The notes under the pieces: model-generated
Seen by the model: the letters and a program-made list of their open reading frames with translations, nothing else
The model's database searches: none
Told to the model about the DNA's origin: nothing
Position numbers and translations under genes: made by a program
From: Bacteroidales bacterium
Lineage (GTDB): Bacteria > Bacteroidota > Bacteroidia > Bacteroidales > JAAYJT01
Length of the DNA stretch: 64,000 nucleotides
Assembly: GCA_014860575.1 (NCBI GenBank)
Contig: JACZJK010000035.1
Coordinates: forward strand, 1-64,000
Direction of reading: 5' to 3'
Part shown: piece by piece, positions 24,539 to 35,218 of the stretch
How positions within the stretch are numbered: the stretch's first letter is position 1
Layout: every line of letters begins with the position of its first letter

Positions 24539-24961
24539 ATGAGCGCTGAAAATTCATTCCTGGGACGTGGCTGGGGCTTCCCGCCAACCTTCGATAAAGC
24601 ATCGAAAGGGGTGGGCATGCTGGAAGAGGAAAAGGACATTGAAAGCAGCCTCGACATACTGCTCTCAACCCGATTGGGCGAGCGCATCATGCAACCCAAT
24701 TACGGCTGCAACCTCGATGAAATGGTGTTCGAAGCTATGAACCTGACTTTGCTCACCTATCTGAAGGATCTGGTGGAAAACGCAATTCTGTATTTCGAAC
24801 CAAGGATTGATCTTGGCGAAGTTGAAATTGACACCTCGCGAGAGTTGGAAGGCGTGTTGCTCATAAAAATTGATTACACGGTTCGAACCACGAACTCCCG
24901 GTTCAACTTTGTATATCCGTTCTACAAACTTGAAGGGTCGAATTTACCTGTTAACCGATAA
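24539..24961 (+). CDS. gp25-like baseplate wedge protein
   Basis: 140 residues of the GPW/gp25 family: the typical IESSLDILLSTRLGERIMQP, then NYGCNLDEMVFE and a C-terminal strand pair (LLIKIDYTVRTT, NFVYPFY). It nucleates sheath polymerisation on the baseplate through its sheath-like handshake. It begins 30 bp after the PAAR gene and is followed by the baseplate J gene after two bases. Confidence 0.93.
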   Translation: MSAENSFLGRGWGFPPTFDKASKGVGMLEEEKDIESSLDILLSTRLGERIMQPNYGCNLDEMVFEAMNLTLLTYLKDLVENAILYFEPRIDLGEVEIDTSRELEGVLLIKIDYTVRTTNSRFNFVYPFYKLEGSNLPVNR

Positions 24962-24963
24962 AG

Positions 24964-27900
24964 ATGGCACTGAACTGCAATACGAAACATCCCTTACAGC
25001 ATGATGGCACCAGCCAGCATCAGCGGTTTCTGGAAGCGCTTGAGCCGTCTTTTGTTAAAATCCATGAATTCGATCTGCGCGACTGGATGCGTTTTGCTTA
25101 CCATTTTTCCGCAAAACTCAAATATTTCAATGTCAATGACGATCAGAAACCCGATGGCAACTGGCAGGCATTCCTGAAATCGGAAGAAGAAATTGAGTCA
25201 TTCCTGAAAGATGCAGCTCTCGTTGAAAATGAAACCTGGCTTTCAGAAACTGAACGTGAAAAAATCCTCAGGCGCGAACCACAAGGCAATTACGAACCAC
25301 ACCTTGCGCTGTTCCTGAGTTTCCTGAAACTGCTGAAATTCCAGCAGGAACAGATCAACGGCCTCAGCAAACGCCATCTTGATTTTTATTACAAAGAAGT
25401 TCTGCAACTTAGTCTCAAACCTGCCGTTCCCGACCGTGTGCACCTGATTTTTGAACTGGCCAAGAATGCCGGTCAGGCCATTTTGGCAAATGATACGCAA
25501 TTGGAAGGCGGTAAGGATAAAAATGGCAAACCACTTTATTATGCCACTGATGAAGAACTTGTGGTGAATCAGGCAAGTGTTGCCATGCTGAAAAGCGTTT
25601 TCCACCGGCAAGGCGAAAGTATCCGTTACGCTGAGCAAACAAATTCCCTTGATGGCCTCGGCACAGAATTCACGGATGAACATCCGAACTGGCAAGCATT
25701 CGGCAACGAAACCTGGCCGGCTGCAAGCCTGGGGTTCGCATTGGCATCAAAGATTTTGCTTTTGAAGGAAGGCACGCGCAAGATCACGGTGGAACTCAGT
25801 TTTGCAGCGGATTCAATTCCGTCTGATTTTCCTGACAAGGAAAAACTGCAATCGCAATTTCTCGTTTTGCTCAGCGGTGAAAAAGACTGGATTCAGGCAA
25901 CTGATTTCGAAGTGGGCAGTGTTCCAGGCTCCAGGGCCGGTAAACTCAGTTTAACTATGCAGATTGATGCTGCCGAAAAAGCAATCGTTCCCTACGATCC
26001 GGAAATTCATGAAGAAAGTTTCAATACTGATTTACCAGTGCTGAGGGTGCTGATCAATACCGGCACTGAAGAGGGGTACGCTGTTTATGCTGCCCTCGAA
26101 AAAGCAATCGTCACCGAAGCAGCAATTACAGTGGAAGTCAGCGGCATTAAAGACATCAACCTCGAAAATGATCAGGGTAAGCTTGACGGCTCCAAACCTT
26201 TCTATCCATTTGGAACCCAGCCCAGGGCAGGCTCAAACTTTTACATAGGCAGCGCCGAAATTTTTCAAAAAAACTGGGAGCACATCAAACTGAACGTTGC
26301 CTGGAAAAACAAGCCTCCCAATCTGCAAGCGTATTATTCAGCCTATACCGATGCCGGCATCACGGTTACCGGCGATGATTATTTTACTTTCAAGGCCCGG
26401 TATTTAAAAGATAACAAGTGGTTCCCGGAAGGAGCAAGCGCATTCTCAAAAGGGCTTTTTGATGAACTCATTATTGAAAGAGATGCCTCAGATTCTGGAT
26501 TCAAAATTGCAACATTAGCTTCTCCTTTGCTGATTAAGAAAGGGGTGGATATAAACAAGGCTGTGTTGAAGAATTACCTCGCAAAACAGACCCTGGTTTC
26601 TCCGTTCAAGTTGAAGAAAACTACCAAACCGATTTCAACCAAATTTGAGATCGCAAAATTCAATCCCGGATTTTCTACACCTATGACAGCAATTGCGGCT
26701 TTTGGCCAGGCCATTAAAGCTGACTATCTCAGGCTCACCCTCGATAAAAGTTTTCTGCACGAATATTTTGTGAACCTGATGACCCAGGCAATGATCAAAA
26801 TTGCCAATGAGGAAACTGCTAATATTCCGAACGATCCTTACACTCCGCAGATAAGTTCCTTCACGGTTGATTATAAGGCCAGCGCTACCAACAAATTTGC
26901 TTTCGGTTCAAGTGCCACGCCCGATAACAAGTTCCGGAATTTCAAGGATCGCAGCGTTCAGTTGTTTCATGAGCAGACTTTCGGGCAAAGCGAGCAGCAT
27001 GTGTTCCTGAAAGAGCAATGCGCTTTTCTCGATCCGAACGCGAAGCGCAACATTCAATTGCTACCAAATTATGCCCCGGAAGGTGAATTTTACATTGGTT
27101 TGGAGAAAGCCAATGCATCTGATATGATCAGTTTGCTGATCCAGGCTGTTGAAGGTAGTGAAGATCCGCTGGCTCCCACCTTTACCGGAAACCAGGCGGT
27201 GGAATGGTTCGCATTGGTAAACAATGAGTGGCAGCCATTGAATGATAATTATATTTCGAAAAACAGTACCACCAATTTGCTGCGAGCCGGTATCGTCCGG
27301 ATACAGTTACCAGCCGGCGCCAATTCCAGCAACACCCTGCTCGATTCCGGTTTTCACTGGATCAAAGCACAATTGCCTGCCGGATTGAAGCATACCTCGG
27401 TTTGCAGGATTGCCGGCATTCATGCCCAGGCAATTGAAGCTAATTTCAGTGATCGCGACAATGAACTTTCCCATCTCGCGGCCTCAGTTCCTGCGGAAAC
27501 CATTAAAAAATTCATAGCCAAACCACCGCTGGTAAAAGGTGTGAACCAGCCTTACGCCACATTTGGCGGGGCAGCCATCGAGGAGGATGTGATGTTTTAT
27601 CAGCGGGTGAGTGAGCGTTTGCGCCATAAAAACCGCGCGGTGAACATCTGGGATTATGAGCGCCTTGTGCTTCAGGAATTTCCAAAAGTTTATAAAGTCA
27701 AATGCCTGAACCATACTTCAATCAACAAAGAGTACGGCACACCCGATTATTTCGAGATCAATCCCGGCTTTGTTTCACTGATTGTGATTCCGGACATTCG
27801 TAACCAGGACAGTTTCGATCCGTTGCAGCCCCGTGCCAGTCAGAACCTGTTGCGTGAAATTGAAGATTACATCGCTCCGCTGAATTCACTGCATGTGAAG

Positions 27901-28278
27901 TTTGATGCTGATAACCCTGATTATGAAACCCTCTTCCTTGATTTCAGGGTAAAATTCTACAATCAATTTGACCCCAATGCCTACCTGAAAATTTTGAACG
28001 AGGATATTGTCAGGTATCTTTCCCCCTGGGCTTTCGGTGATTTTTCGGATATCAGTTTCGGTGGAAGCATTTACAAAAGCGTGGTGATCGGGTTCATAGA
28101 AGAGCGGCCTTATGTTGATTTTGTTTCGCAGGTGAGAATGTACCACCGCAAAGGCGAAGTGGACACAAACACCTCCGACCTCAACTTCATCAGCGCCTCC
28201 AGTGCGCGGGCCATTTTGGTTTCGGCGATAGAACACCAAATAAATTTAATTGATAACGACCTTAGTTGCAATGAATGA
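24964..28278 (+). CDS. Baseplate J-like wedge protein (Afp11-like)
   Basis: 1104 residues. Position after gp25, length, and the C-terminal part (about 870-1050: ERLRHKNRAVNIWDYERLVL, FPKVYKVKCLNHTS, ENLLREIEDY-like helix, and a final FEERPYVDF-type segment) agree with the baseplate J/gp6 family of contractile injection systems. It builds the wedges around the hub. The middle half is not recognisable by eye. The stop overlaps the start of the next baseplate gene by 8 bp. Confidence 0.88.
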   Translation: MALNCNTKHPLQHDGTSQHQRFLEALEPSFVKIHEFDLRDWMRFAYHFSAKLKYFNVNDDQKPDGNWQAFLKSEEEIESFLKDAALVENETWLSETEREKILRREPQGNYEPHLALFLSFLKLLKFQQEQINGLSKRHLDFYYKEVLQLSLKPAVPDRVHLIFELAKNAGQAILANDTQLEGGKDKNGKPLYYATDEELVVNQASVAMLKSVFHRQGESIRYAEQTNSLDGLGTEFTDEHPNWQAFGNETWPAASLGFALASKILLLKEGTRKITVELSFAADSIPSDFPDKEKLQSQFLVLLSGEKDWIQATDFEVGSVPGSRAGKLSLTMQIDAAEKAIVPYDPEIHEESFNTDLPVLRVLINTGTEEGYAVYAALEKAIVTEAAITVEVSGIKDINLENDQGKLDGSKPFYPFGTQPRAGSNFYIGSAEIFQKNWEHIKLNVAWKNKPPNLQAYYSAYTDAGITVTGDDYFTFKARYLKDNKWFPEGASAFSKGLFDELIIERDASDSGFKIATLASPLLIKKGVDINKAVLKNYLAKQTLVSPFKLKKTTKPISTKFEIAKFNPGFSTPMTAIAAFGQAIKADYLRLTLDKSFLHEYFVNLMTQAMIKIANEETANIPNDPYTPQISSFTVDYKASATNKFAFGSSATPDNKFRNFKDRSVQLFHEQTFGQSEQHVFLKEQCAFLDPNAKRNIQLLPNYAPEGEFYIGLEKANASDMISLLIQAVEGSEDPLAPTFTGNQAVEWFALVNNEWQPLNDNYISKNSTTNLLRAGIVRIQLPAGANSSNTLLDSGFHWIKAQLPAGLKHTSVCRIAGIHAQAIEANFSDRDNELSHLAASVPAETIKKFIAKPPLVKGVNQPYATFGGAAIEEDVMFYQRVSERLRHKNRAVNIWDYERLVLQEFPKVYKVKCLNHTSINKEYGTPDYFEINPGFVSLIVIPDIRNQDSFDPLQPRASQNLLREIEDYIAPLNSLHVKFDADNPDYETLFLDFRVKFYNQFDPNAYLKILNEDIVRYLSPWAFGDFSDISFGGSIYKSVVIGFIEERPYVDFVSQVRMYHRKGEVDTNTSDLNFISASSARAILVSAIEHQINLIDNDLSCNE

Positions 28279-31111
28279 GATAAACGCCATACCCAAGGAG
28301 ATCAGCGCTGAATACGGACGCGATTATGCATTCCTGCGTGCAGAAGGGCTGAAATATATCGAACAGCTTTCACACAAGCTCTGGACCGATTACAACATCC
28401 ACGATCCCGGCGTTACCATGCTGGAAATGCTTTGCTATGCCATTACCGATCTTGGTTACCGCACTGCTTTTCCAGTGGAAGACCTAGTCTCCAGTGAAAA
28501 AGACAACATGGCAAACATGCACAGGCAGTTCCTGTCGGCCATCAGGGCGCTACCGTCAAACCCGATCAGCGCCAATGATTACAGGCAATTATTCGTCAGA
28601 ATTGAAGGGATAAGAAATGCATGGATCTTACCTTCTGAGCGCCATGTGGTGGCAAAGTTCAATGACCTGACCCAGGAAGGCATTGTAGAATCGCACTACA
28701 AAAAGCCCGGCGAAGTGGTTGACCACAAAAAAGCGCATGAATTCAGGCTGCAGGGATTAAACAATGTTTTGCTCGATTTTGATGATTCAGCACTGCTTGA
28801 TTCCGAAGAAAAGAAAAAATCGCAGTCGGTTCAGGAAACACTGATGGCAAAGAAAAAGAAGGAAATTACCAATCGGGTGCTCGAAGTTTACCAGCGTTAC
28901 CGCAACCTCTGCGAAGATATTGACACCATTGAAGAAGTTCTGCAACAGGGCGTTGTGATTTGCGGCGATGTTGATATCCAGCCCAACGCAGACCCCGAGC
29001 AGGTTTGGGCGCAGATTGTCTTTAATATTGATCAGTACCTTTCGCCCGATGTTCCGTTCTATAACCTGCAGGAAATGCTGGAAGACGGCAAGCAAGCCGA
29101 TGAGATTTTCATTGGCCCTGCTTTCAGTTTCGATGATGATTACCCTTACCGCACCGCAGGCAATCCGTTTTATAAAAAAGGATTTATCTGCGAAGAAGAT
29201 TTAGTAAACAGCGAGTTGCGCATGGAAGTTCGCCTGAGCGATATCATCCGCATCATCATGCAAACCGAAGGGGTGAAAGTGGTAAAGGAAATTGCCTTCG
29301 GCCTCTGTGCTTGTGATGAAGCGGACATGACCAAGGTTCGCAAAGCAGTTGCCGGCAACAAATGGAATCTGTGCATTGCCCCCGGCCACAAGCCGGTTTT
29401 CTGCAAAAGCAGTTCGGTGCTGAACATGTGGAAAGATGTGATGCCCATAATGCTGCGAACCGAACAGGCATTCAGCAAACTTGATGATTTACGTATTGAA
29501 CGCAACACAAGCATGCAGGCAAAACTCACGGAAGACCTTCCTATGCCAGAAGGAAAATTCCGCGACATTGCAAATTACCAGACTTTCCAGAACCATTTTC
29601 CTGAAACCTACGGCACAGGCCAGACCGGCTTGCCTGAAAGTGCCGGTGCTGCCCGCAAATCCAGGGCAAAACAACTGAAAGCTTACCTGCTGTTCTTTGA
29701 GCAGGCGCTGGCCAATTATTTTGCACAACTCTCAAATGTTGGTGCAATGCTTTCAGCGAAAAGCGACATCAAACAAAGCTATTTTGCCAATGTGGTGAAT
29801 GGGCTAAAAGGTGCTTCAGAAATTTTTACGACCCCTAAAAAATGGCAGGACGAAGTTCAGATGCTGCTGAAATCAAATGGGCTGGACAATTTCGTACAAC
29901 GCCGCAATACATTTCTCGATCATCTGCTTGCCCGCTTCGCCGAGCATTTCAATGAATATGTGTTTCTCATGCACCGCTTGTATTCCGGTGATTCTGACCG
30001 AGCTGTCATCCGCCACAAAACTGATTTTCTCAAGGATTACAACAATATGAGCACGAGCCGTGGCAGCGGTTTCGATTATTATAATCCGCTACCTGCTGAA
30101 ATGCAGGAAGTGAACGTTCCGGGCATGGAAAAACGAATTTCCCGCCTGCTTGGGTTCAACAATTACAAAAGGAAACTCCTTGCGAACCTGGCTTACAAGG
30201 TTGAGCAAAGCGGCACGGTTACATTGCCAGTGAATGGCTCTCCGAAAGAAGTTCCTGTGTATGCCTGGAGCATTCAGATGAACGGCAACAAGGTTTTTGA
30301 AAGTGTGAATAAAGCTATTCTGACCCGCACAGATGCTTTTGAGGAAATGGGGCTGGCAAGCCTGCTGGGCTGCGAACGCGAATATTACCAGATGGTGCTT
30401 TCGGCAAACAAGAAAAAAGTGACTTTTACGCTTCACACTACTTCCGGCACAACCGGTGTTCCGGGCGATGCCATTGCGACCCATCCGACAAAGTACAACG
30501 TGCTGGAAGGTGAAGCTGAATCCGGTAAGTTTTCACTGGCTGAAAAGGCAATCAGCAGTATCATTGATTATTTACTCAATGATTTTAAACTGGAAGGAAT
30601 GTATGTGGTGGAGCATCTTTTACTACGACCCGATTTCACCACGCCGAAAACAAAATACAATCTTTTCCTGCCACTTTGCATCGAATCCAATGGCAATTAT
30701 TGCCGTCCGCTTGATCCGTATTCGTTCAGGATTACCGTGGTGTTGCCGGGCTACAGCATGCGCCTGCGCAACAAAAATTTCAGGCAGTTTGCCGAAAGGC
30801 TCATACGCATGGAAACACCGGCCCATGTGCTGCCCCGCATCTGTTTTGTGGACGAGGAACATATGGACAAATTCGAGGGAGCTTACAATGATTGGCTCAC
30901 AGAAAGAACGAAATCCAAAGATCCTTTAAAACAAGCTTCAGACGAAACGCTGGTCAAACTCATTGAAGTATTGGAAGAAATTTTCACCGTTTACGAGCAG
31001 GGCCGCCTGAGTGATTGCGACGACGAAACCCCTGAGCGCAACCCTGTGATCCTGGGCAGGTCAACCCTGGGTTCGCTCGAGCAGGGTTCAGAACCGGATC
31101 AACCGGCATAA
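28271..31111 (+). CDS. Second baseplate wedge protein (Afp12-like)
   Basis: 946 residues from the ATG at 28271; a TTG 21 bp upstream is possible but less likely. The N-terminus has the wedge pattern KLWTDYNIHDPGVTMLEMLC and YAITDLGYRTAFPVEDL; the C-terminus has FRQFAERLIRMETPAHVLPR. These recur in Afp12/gp7-like baseplate proteins, which pair with the J-like protein. The 8-bp overlap with the previous gene indicates co-translation. The middle contains a Lys/Glu-rich helical stretch (about 180-215). Confidence 0.85.
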   Translation: MNEINAIPKEISAEYGRDYAFLRAEGLKYIEQLSHKLWTDYNIHDPGVTMLEMLCYAITDLGYRTAFPVEDLVSSEKDNMANMHRQFLSAIRALPSNPISANDYRQLFVRIEGIRNAWILPSERHVVAKFNDLTQEGIVESHYKKPGEVVDHKKAHEFRLQGLNNVLLDFDDSALLDSEEKKKSQSVQETLMAKKKKEITNRVLEVYQRYRNLCEDIDTIEEVLQQGVVICGDVDIQPNADPEQVWAQIVFNIDQYLSPDVPFYNLQEMLEDGKQADEIFIGPAFSFDDDYPYRTAGNPFYKKGFICEEDLVNSELRMEVRLSDIIRIIMQTEGVKVVKEIAFGLCACDEADMTKVRKAVAGNKWNLCIAPGHKPVFCKSSSVLNMWKDVMPIMLRTEQAFSKLDDLRIERNTSMQAKLTEDLPMPEGKFRDIANYQTFQNHFPETYGTGQTGLPESAGAARKSRAKQLKAYLLFFEQALANYFAQLSNVGAMLSAKSDIKQSYFANVVNGLKGASEIFTTPKKWQDEVQMLLKSNGLDNFVQRRNTFLDHLLARFAEHFNEYVFLMHRLYSGDSDRAVIRHKTDFLKDYNNMSTSRGSGFDYYNPLPAEMQEVNVPGMEKRISRLLGFNNYKRKLLANLAYKVEQSGTVTLPVNGSPKEVPVYAWSIQMNGNKVFESVNKAILTRTDAFEEMGLASLLGCEREYYQMVLSANKKKVTFTLHTTSGTTGVPGDAIATHPTKYNVLEGEAESGKFSLAEKAISSIIDYLLNDFKLEGMYVVEHLLLRPDFTTPKTKYNLFLPLCIESNGNYCRPLDPYSFRITVVLPGYSMRLRNKNFRQFAERLIRMETPAHVLPRICFVDEEHMDKFEGAYNDWLTERTKSKDPLKQASDETLVKLIEVLEEIFTVYEQGRLSDCDDETPERNPVILGRSTLGSLEQGSEPDQPA

Positions 31112-31134
31112 ACAGCAAATAAAAAATACACGAT

Positions 31135-34100
31135 ATGGCAACCAAGCAAAAACTCCAACTTGAAAAAATAAACCTCGAATACAGCAGGTTTGTCAAAGAC
31201 CAGGTGCTCACTGAAGTGCAACTGAATGAAATCATTGTTTTCTTTGAGGATCAGCATAGGTTAACCCGCACTTGCCTGATCGGAACCGGCATCGTTTGCG
31301 GCCTGCATTTGCAGCGCACTTCCACACAGGTTACATTGAGCGCCGGTGCAGCCATCACCACCGATGGCGACCTGCTGAAGATGGAACTTACCAACTACAA
31401 GCATTTTGCGGAATATACCATGCCTGATGCCGGCAAATATGATCCGTTCTATTACAAGGAAGGTGGAAAAGAGAAAGTTGTGAAACTTTATCAGTTGCTC
31501 ACCGATGAGGACAAAGACAAGATCACCTCGGCGCAGGTTCACGGTATAAAGGACCTTGACAGCGAGATTTCTAACTGGGTTGCCATTTTATACCTTGAAT
31601 ATTACCTTAAAGATCCCGAAAACTGCACCCCGACCAATTGCGATAACCTCGGTCAGCGCCAGGTAGCAAAACCCCGTTTGCTGGTGCTTTCAAAAAGCGA
31701 TCTCGACAAAGTGATACAGCGTGATCCTGACGAAACCATTGGCGACGACATTTACCTGAAATATCATGAGGCTTACGAAAGCTATTTCACTTTCCCGGTG
31801 CTCCGTCCCAAACGCGTGATCCTGAACCAAAACAACACAATAAACAGTATTACGCTGGCCAGCGCGTATTTCAAAGCAGCGAAAGATGGCAGCGGAAACA
31901 TTACCAAAGCCATCGGCGATCTTTATCAGGCTTTCAAATTCATGATTGATAAAAGCGAAGGCCTGAACATTGATCAATTAATGAAGCGGCTTTCCGAAAA
32001 CCTGAACAAGGCGTCGAATCCCCTGCATGCGCAATATACCTATGATTTTTACAAAGATGTGCTTGTGGCCTACAACGAACTCAGGGACATGATCTACCAT
32101 GTGGCATTTGAGTGCTGCCCGAATATTTACGCCTTTCCAAAACACATCATGCTTGGCGAACCCAATATTGAGTATGGTTCGCAACCACCAAAATACCGTC
32201 ACCAGTTTTATCCTTCACCGGCAGTGTCCCGCAACCAGCAGAACAATGTTATAGGCATGTTCAAGCGCCTGCAACTGATGATCATGAATTTCGAACCCAA
32301 AGAAATGGATGCTATCCGGATCACGCCTTCAAAGGATTACGACAGGCCGCTTGAAGACAGGGCAATTCCTTTTTATTACGGAAAACCGGCCGATCTGACA
32401 AAAGAATGGAATCACAACCGGACGCTCAAAGCCAACGAAAAACTCAACCTTTCCTACAATGCTGATAAATATAATCCTCCCGTTCCCGACGAATCACTCA
32501 ACCCGCTGGATTACAGCATTGACGAATTTAATTTTTTCAGGATAGAGGGTCATATTGGCAAAAACTATAAAACCGTTCTCAGGGATTTGGATCGCATCAA
32601 AAGCAGCAAAGCCGTGCCGGTAGATGTGGTGGCCATCAGGCTGGGCGATGCAAGGTTATCGGATATCAATCTCGACGATTTTGAGTGCCATTTCGAAGAT
32701 CTTAACGTAATGCTTCGTGCCTTCCAGACAGAGATCAGTTGCCTGCTGGGCGAAGGGAGCAACTTTTTCTCCGGCTTCAGCGCCAAACCTGAATTCCAGC
32801 ATGTGAACTTGGTGCGCTATATTCCGCCTCCGGATCAGCCACCCTGGATCATCAAAACCGATCTGATCAAAAACCTGTTCCCCAAGAGAGGTATTGAAAA
32901 GCTTACAGTTGATCTTAAAGCTGCCGAGCGAATGTTGGCGACAGAATTGAAATCTGCTGAGCGAAAGGAGGCGACGGAAATTAAAACACCTACCAAAAGG
33001 GAAACCACAGAAATTAAGTCCGGTGTACGGGAAGCCATCCTTGCTTCAGGCGATCTCTTTGCAAGCAATATGAGAGAGAAAATAGCTGAGATCAGCAGGC
33101 TGGATCTGAAAGTTGATGACTGTGACCGCTTTCTCAAACCCGTTTTTAAACCTGAGCGCCTGGTAAAAGAAACACTTGATTTACATCCCGATGCGTTCGG
33201 AAAGTTTGTCCTGAAAGCGCTTGAAGAACCTGTGGGCACTGTGGATGAGTTCGTGGAAAAAACCAGGAATTTTGCAGCTGCCGATCCTGATATTTTGAAG
33301 CTTGACGAAAACAACCGCAATGTTCTTTTTGAATATCCGGTTCAGATCCTTGCACATCTGAACTTTGTGCAACGCTTTGTTCCCGGTTCAATAAGAGAAA
33401 TAACGCCAAAGTTTATACTTGATTACCGCAACTTCTCGCTGAGCTTTTGCAGCAGGCTGAAAGTGATGCGAACCCGGTTGGAGCGCTATTTCCGAACCGG
33501 AAATTACGTGGCAAGAGGATACGAGTCGAATTACCTGAACATGGTTGATCGCATGGAACGCATCTGCTGCAGCAATGAGAAACTGGAAGTGATCATGCGT
33601 GAGATTGAGCGCCGCAAAACAGAAATTCTTTCTTACCTCTCGTTTTCGAAATATATAACCCGTCATCCCGGCCTCGAACACAAAGCCGGAACCCACCGTG
33701 GCGGAACATTCGTAATTGTGTATGCCGGCGCAACAAGGGATGGCGGTGTGCAGCAGCCTTCCAGGGATTTTACAAGAGTTACAGGACTTGCGCAAGGTAT
33801 TGCAGTCGTAAACCTTGCAGAGAAAACAAAGCCCCAGTATCGCGATGTTGAATCGTTTGCTCTGTTCATTGTTAACAACGATGAAAAGATTGACAGGGAA
33901 GAAGAACTCGACAATTTCTTTACGATCAACAATATTCAACGCAGCAGCGCCTATGCTGAAATGGTTGTTAAGGAACTGAACACAAGGGTTACTGACATAA
34001 GCCGCATTATTTGCAGAGACCTTACGCAAGCGCCTGAAGATATAGTTGTAGCCGATTTTAGCCTGCCTTACCTATGTTGCTCTGAATGCCCGCCAGTGGC

Positions 34101-35214
34101 CTTTATTGTAGAAAAAGAGAAAGAACCGGAACCGGAACCAGATCCGGATCCCGTATCACTAGAAATAGAAACTTCAGAGTTTTGCAGCAACGACCGAAAC
34201 GTATATCCTTTTATTGTTACACCTGAAGATGGAGAGGTTACAACTGCTGACCCTGATCTCGTTAACATGGTCAAGCAAGATGAGGGTAGCTCGAAATACC
34301 AATTCATTCCCCGGCTGGCACCCGCTGATCATTTTGGTAAGCCAATCGGATTCACAGTCAACGGCCAGGATGTGCCTTTAACAGTTACCGTTTTCAGCAA
34401 TCCGGTTGCAAAGATCCTCGTACCTGCTGTTACCGAAAACCGGGCTGATATTACGATCGTTCTCAAAGCACAGCCAAATCCGGAAGGGGAGGGCAATTTT
34501 GAATACAAATGGACATTTGGTGATGGCTCAACAATGGATGGACTGGAAATCGAGGCGCACTTCAAAAAGGCTGGGTTTGATGGAGAAATTCCTGTAACGC
34601 TTACCGTGACTAACGGGCCCTGCACTGCAACTGATTCTGTTACTATCCCATTCCAGGGTGAAGAGCCGACAGTGGACTGTCAGGAAATTGTTGCAAGTTT
34701 CATTACAGAAAAGCAAAAATTCCTGGGGCTGGAAACCACTAAAACCTCAATATCAAAACCCAGTAACCGGACTATAAATGCCATGTATGCGGCCGTTATA
34801 AAAGCATTTGATGGGGCAGCCGCTTTATCGCATAGACCAACTCCGGCAAGAACATTGACGGTGATACAAAATGTGGATCAGCTCATAAGGCAGATCTACG
34901 AATTTAACCCTCCGGCGAATAGTCCTGCTGTGGCCAGGGTATTGGAAGAATTCATCAGGCTGCTGATGATCCTTATGTTGAACCTTGTAAGATGTGGCCG
35001 AAGTATTCCTGAAGACCAGGTTAATATAATCCTTGAGAACCTGGCTGCATTCAATATTTCTTTCAGAACGCTACTGAGTAAATATCCTGAATTGAATAAC
35101 AGGAAGTTATTTGAAAATGAGGTGACAGAATTTTCTCAAAATTTTGTTTCACAGGATGCAAAGCTTAAATCTGCGCTCACAAAGTTCATTAAAGCTATTC
35201 TTAAGTTTCCATAA
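31135..35214 (+). CDS. Large structural protein with coiled-coil 11-mers and a PKD domain
   Basis: 1359 residues, no signal peptide. The N-terminus (about 1-90, QVLTEVQLNEIIVFFEDQHR, GTGIVCGLHL) is a recurring start among proteins downstream of baseplate genes. Residues 594-637 contain an 11-residue repeat (LKAAERMLATE, LKSAERKEATE, IKTPTKRETTE), a coiled-coil-like hendecad. A proline/acid linker (EPEPEPDPDP, about 995) precedes a PKD domain at about 1088-1170 with FGDGS. The last 170 residues look helical. Position suggests a baseplate periphery, cage or tail-fibre role; the exact job is unknown. Confidence 0.75.
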   Translation: MATKQKLQLEKINLEYSRFVKDQVLTEVQLNEIIVFFEDQHRLTRTCLIGTGIVCGLHLQRTSTQVTLSAGAAITTDGDLLKMELTNYKHFAEYTMPDAGKYDPFYYKEGGKEKVVKLYQLLTDEDKDKITSAQVHGIKDLDSEISNWVAILYLEYYLKDPENCTPTNCDNLGQRQVAKPRLLVLSKSDLDKVIQRDPDETIGDDIYLKYHEAYESYFTFPVLRPKRVILNQNNTINSITLASAYFKAAKDGSGNITKAIGDLYQAFKFMIDKSEGLNIDQLMKRLSENLNKASNPLHAQYTYDFYKDVLVAYNELRDMIYHVAFECCPNIYAFPKHIMLGEPNIEYGSQPPKYRHQFYPSPAVSRNQQNNVIGMFKRLQLMIMNFEPKEMDAIRITPSKDYDRPLEDRAIPFYYGKPADLTKEWNHNRTLKANEKLNLSYNADKYNPPVPDESLNPLDYSIDEFNFFRIEGHIGKNYKTVLRDLDRIKSSKAVPVDVVAIRLGDARLSDINLDDFECHFEDLNVMLRAFQTEISCLLGEGSNFFSGFSAKPEFQHVNLVRYIPPPDQPPWIIKTDLIKNLFPKRGIEKLTVDLKAAERMLATELKSAERKEATEIKTPTKRETTEIKSGVREAILASGDLFASNMREKIAEISRLDLKVDDCDRFLKPVFKPERLVKETLDLHPDAFGKFVLKALEEPVGTVDEFVEKTRNFAAADPDILKLDENNRNVLFEYPVQILAHLNFVQRFVPGSIREITPKFILDYRNFSLSFCSRLKVMRTRLERYFRTGNYVARGYESNYLNMVDRMERICCSNEKLEVIMREIERRKTEILSYLSFSKYITRHPGLEHKAGTHRGGTFVIVYAGATRDGGVQQPSRDFTRVTGLAQGIAVVNLAEKTKPQYRDVESFALFIVNNDEKIDREEELDNFFTINNIQRSSAYAEMVVKELNTRVTDISRIICRDLTQAPEDIVVADFSLPYLCCSECPPVAFIVEKEKEPEPEPDPDPVSLEIETSEFCSNDRNVYPFIVTPEDGEVTTADPDLVNMVKQDEGSSKYQFIPRLAPADHFGKPIGFTVNGQDVPLTVTVFSNPVAKILVPAVTENRADITIVLKAQPNPEGEGNFEYKWTFGDGSTMDGLEIEAHFKKAGFDGEIPVTLTVTNGPCTATDSVTIPFQGEEPTVDCQEIVASFITEKQKFLGLETTKTSISKPSNRTINAMYAAVIKAFDGAAALSHRPTPARTLTVIQNVDQLIRQIYEFNPPANSPAVARVLEEFIRLLMILMLNLVRCGRSIPEDQVNIILENLAAFNISFRTLLSKYPELNNRKLFENEVTEFSQNFVSQDAKLKSALTKFIKAILKFP

Positions 35215-35218
35215 TTAA

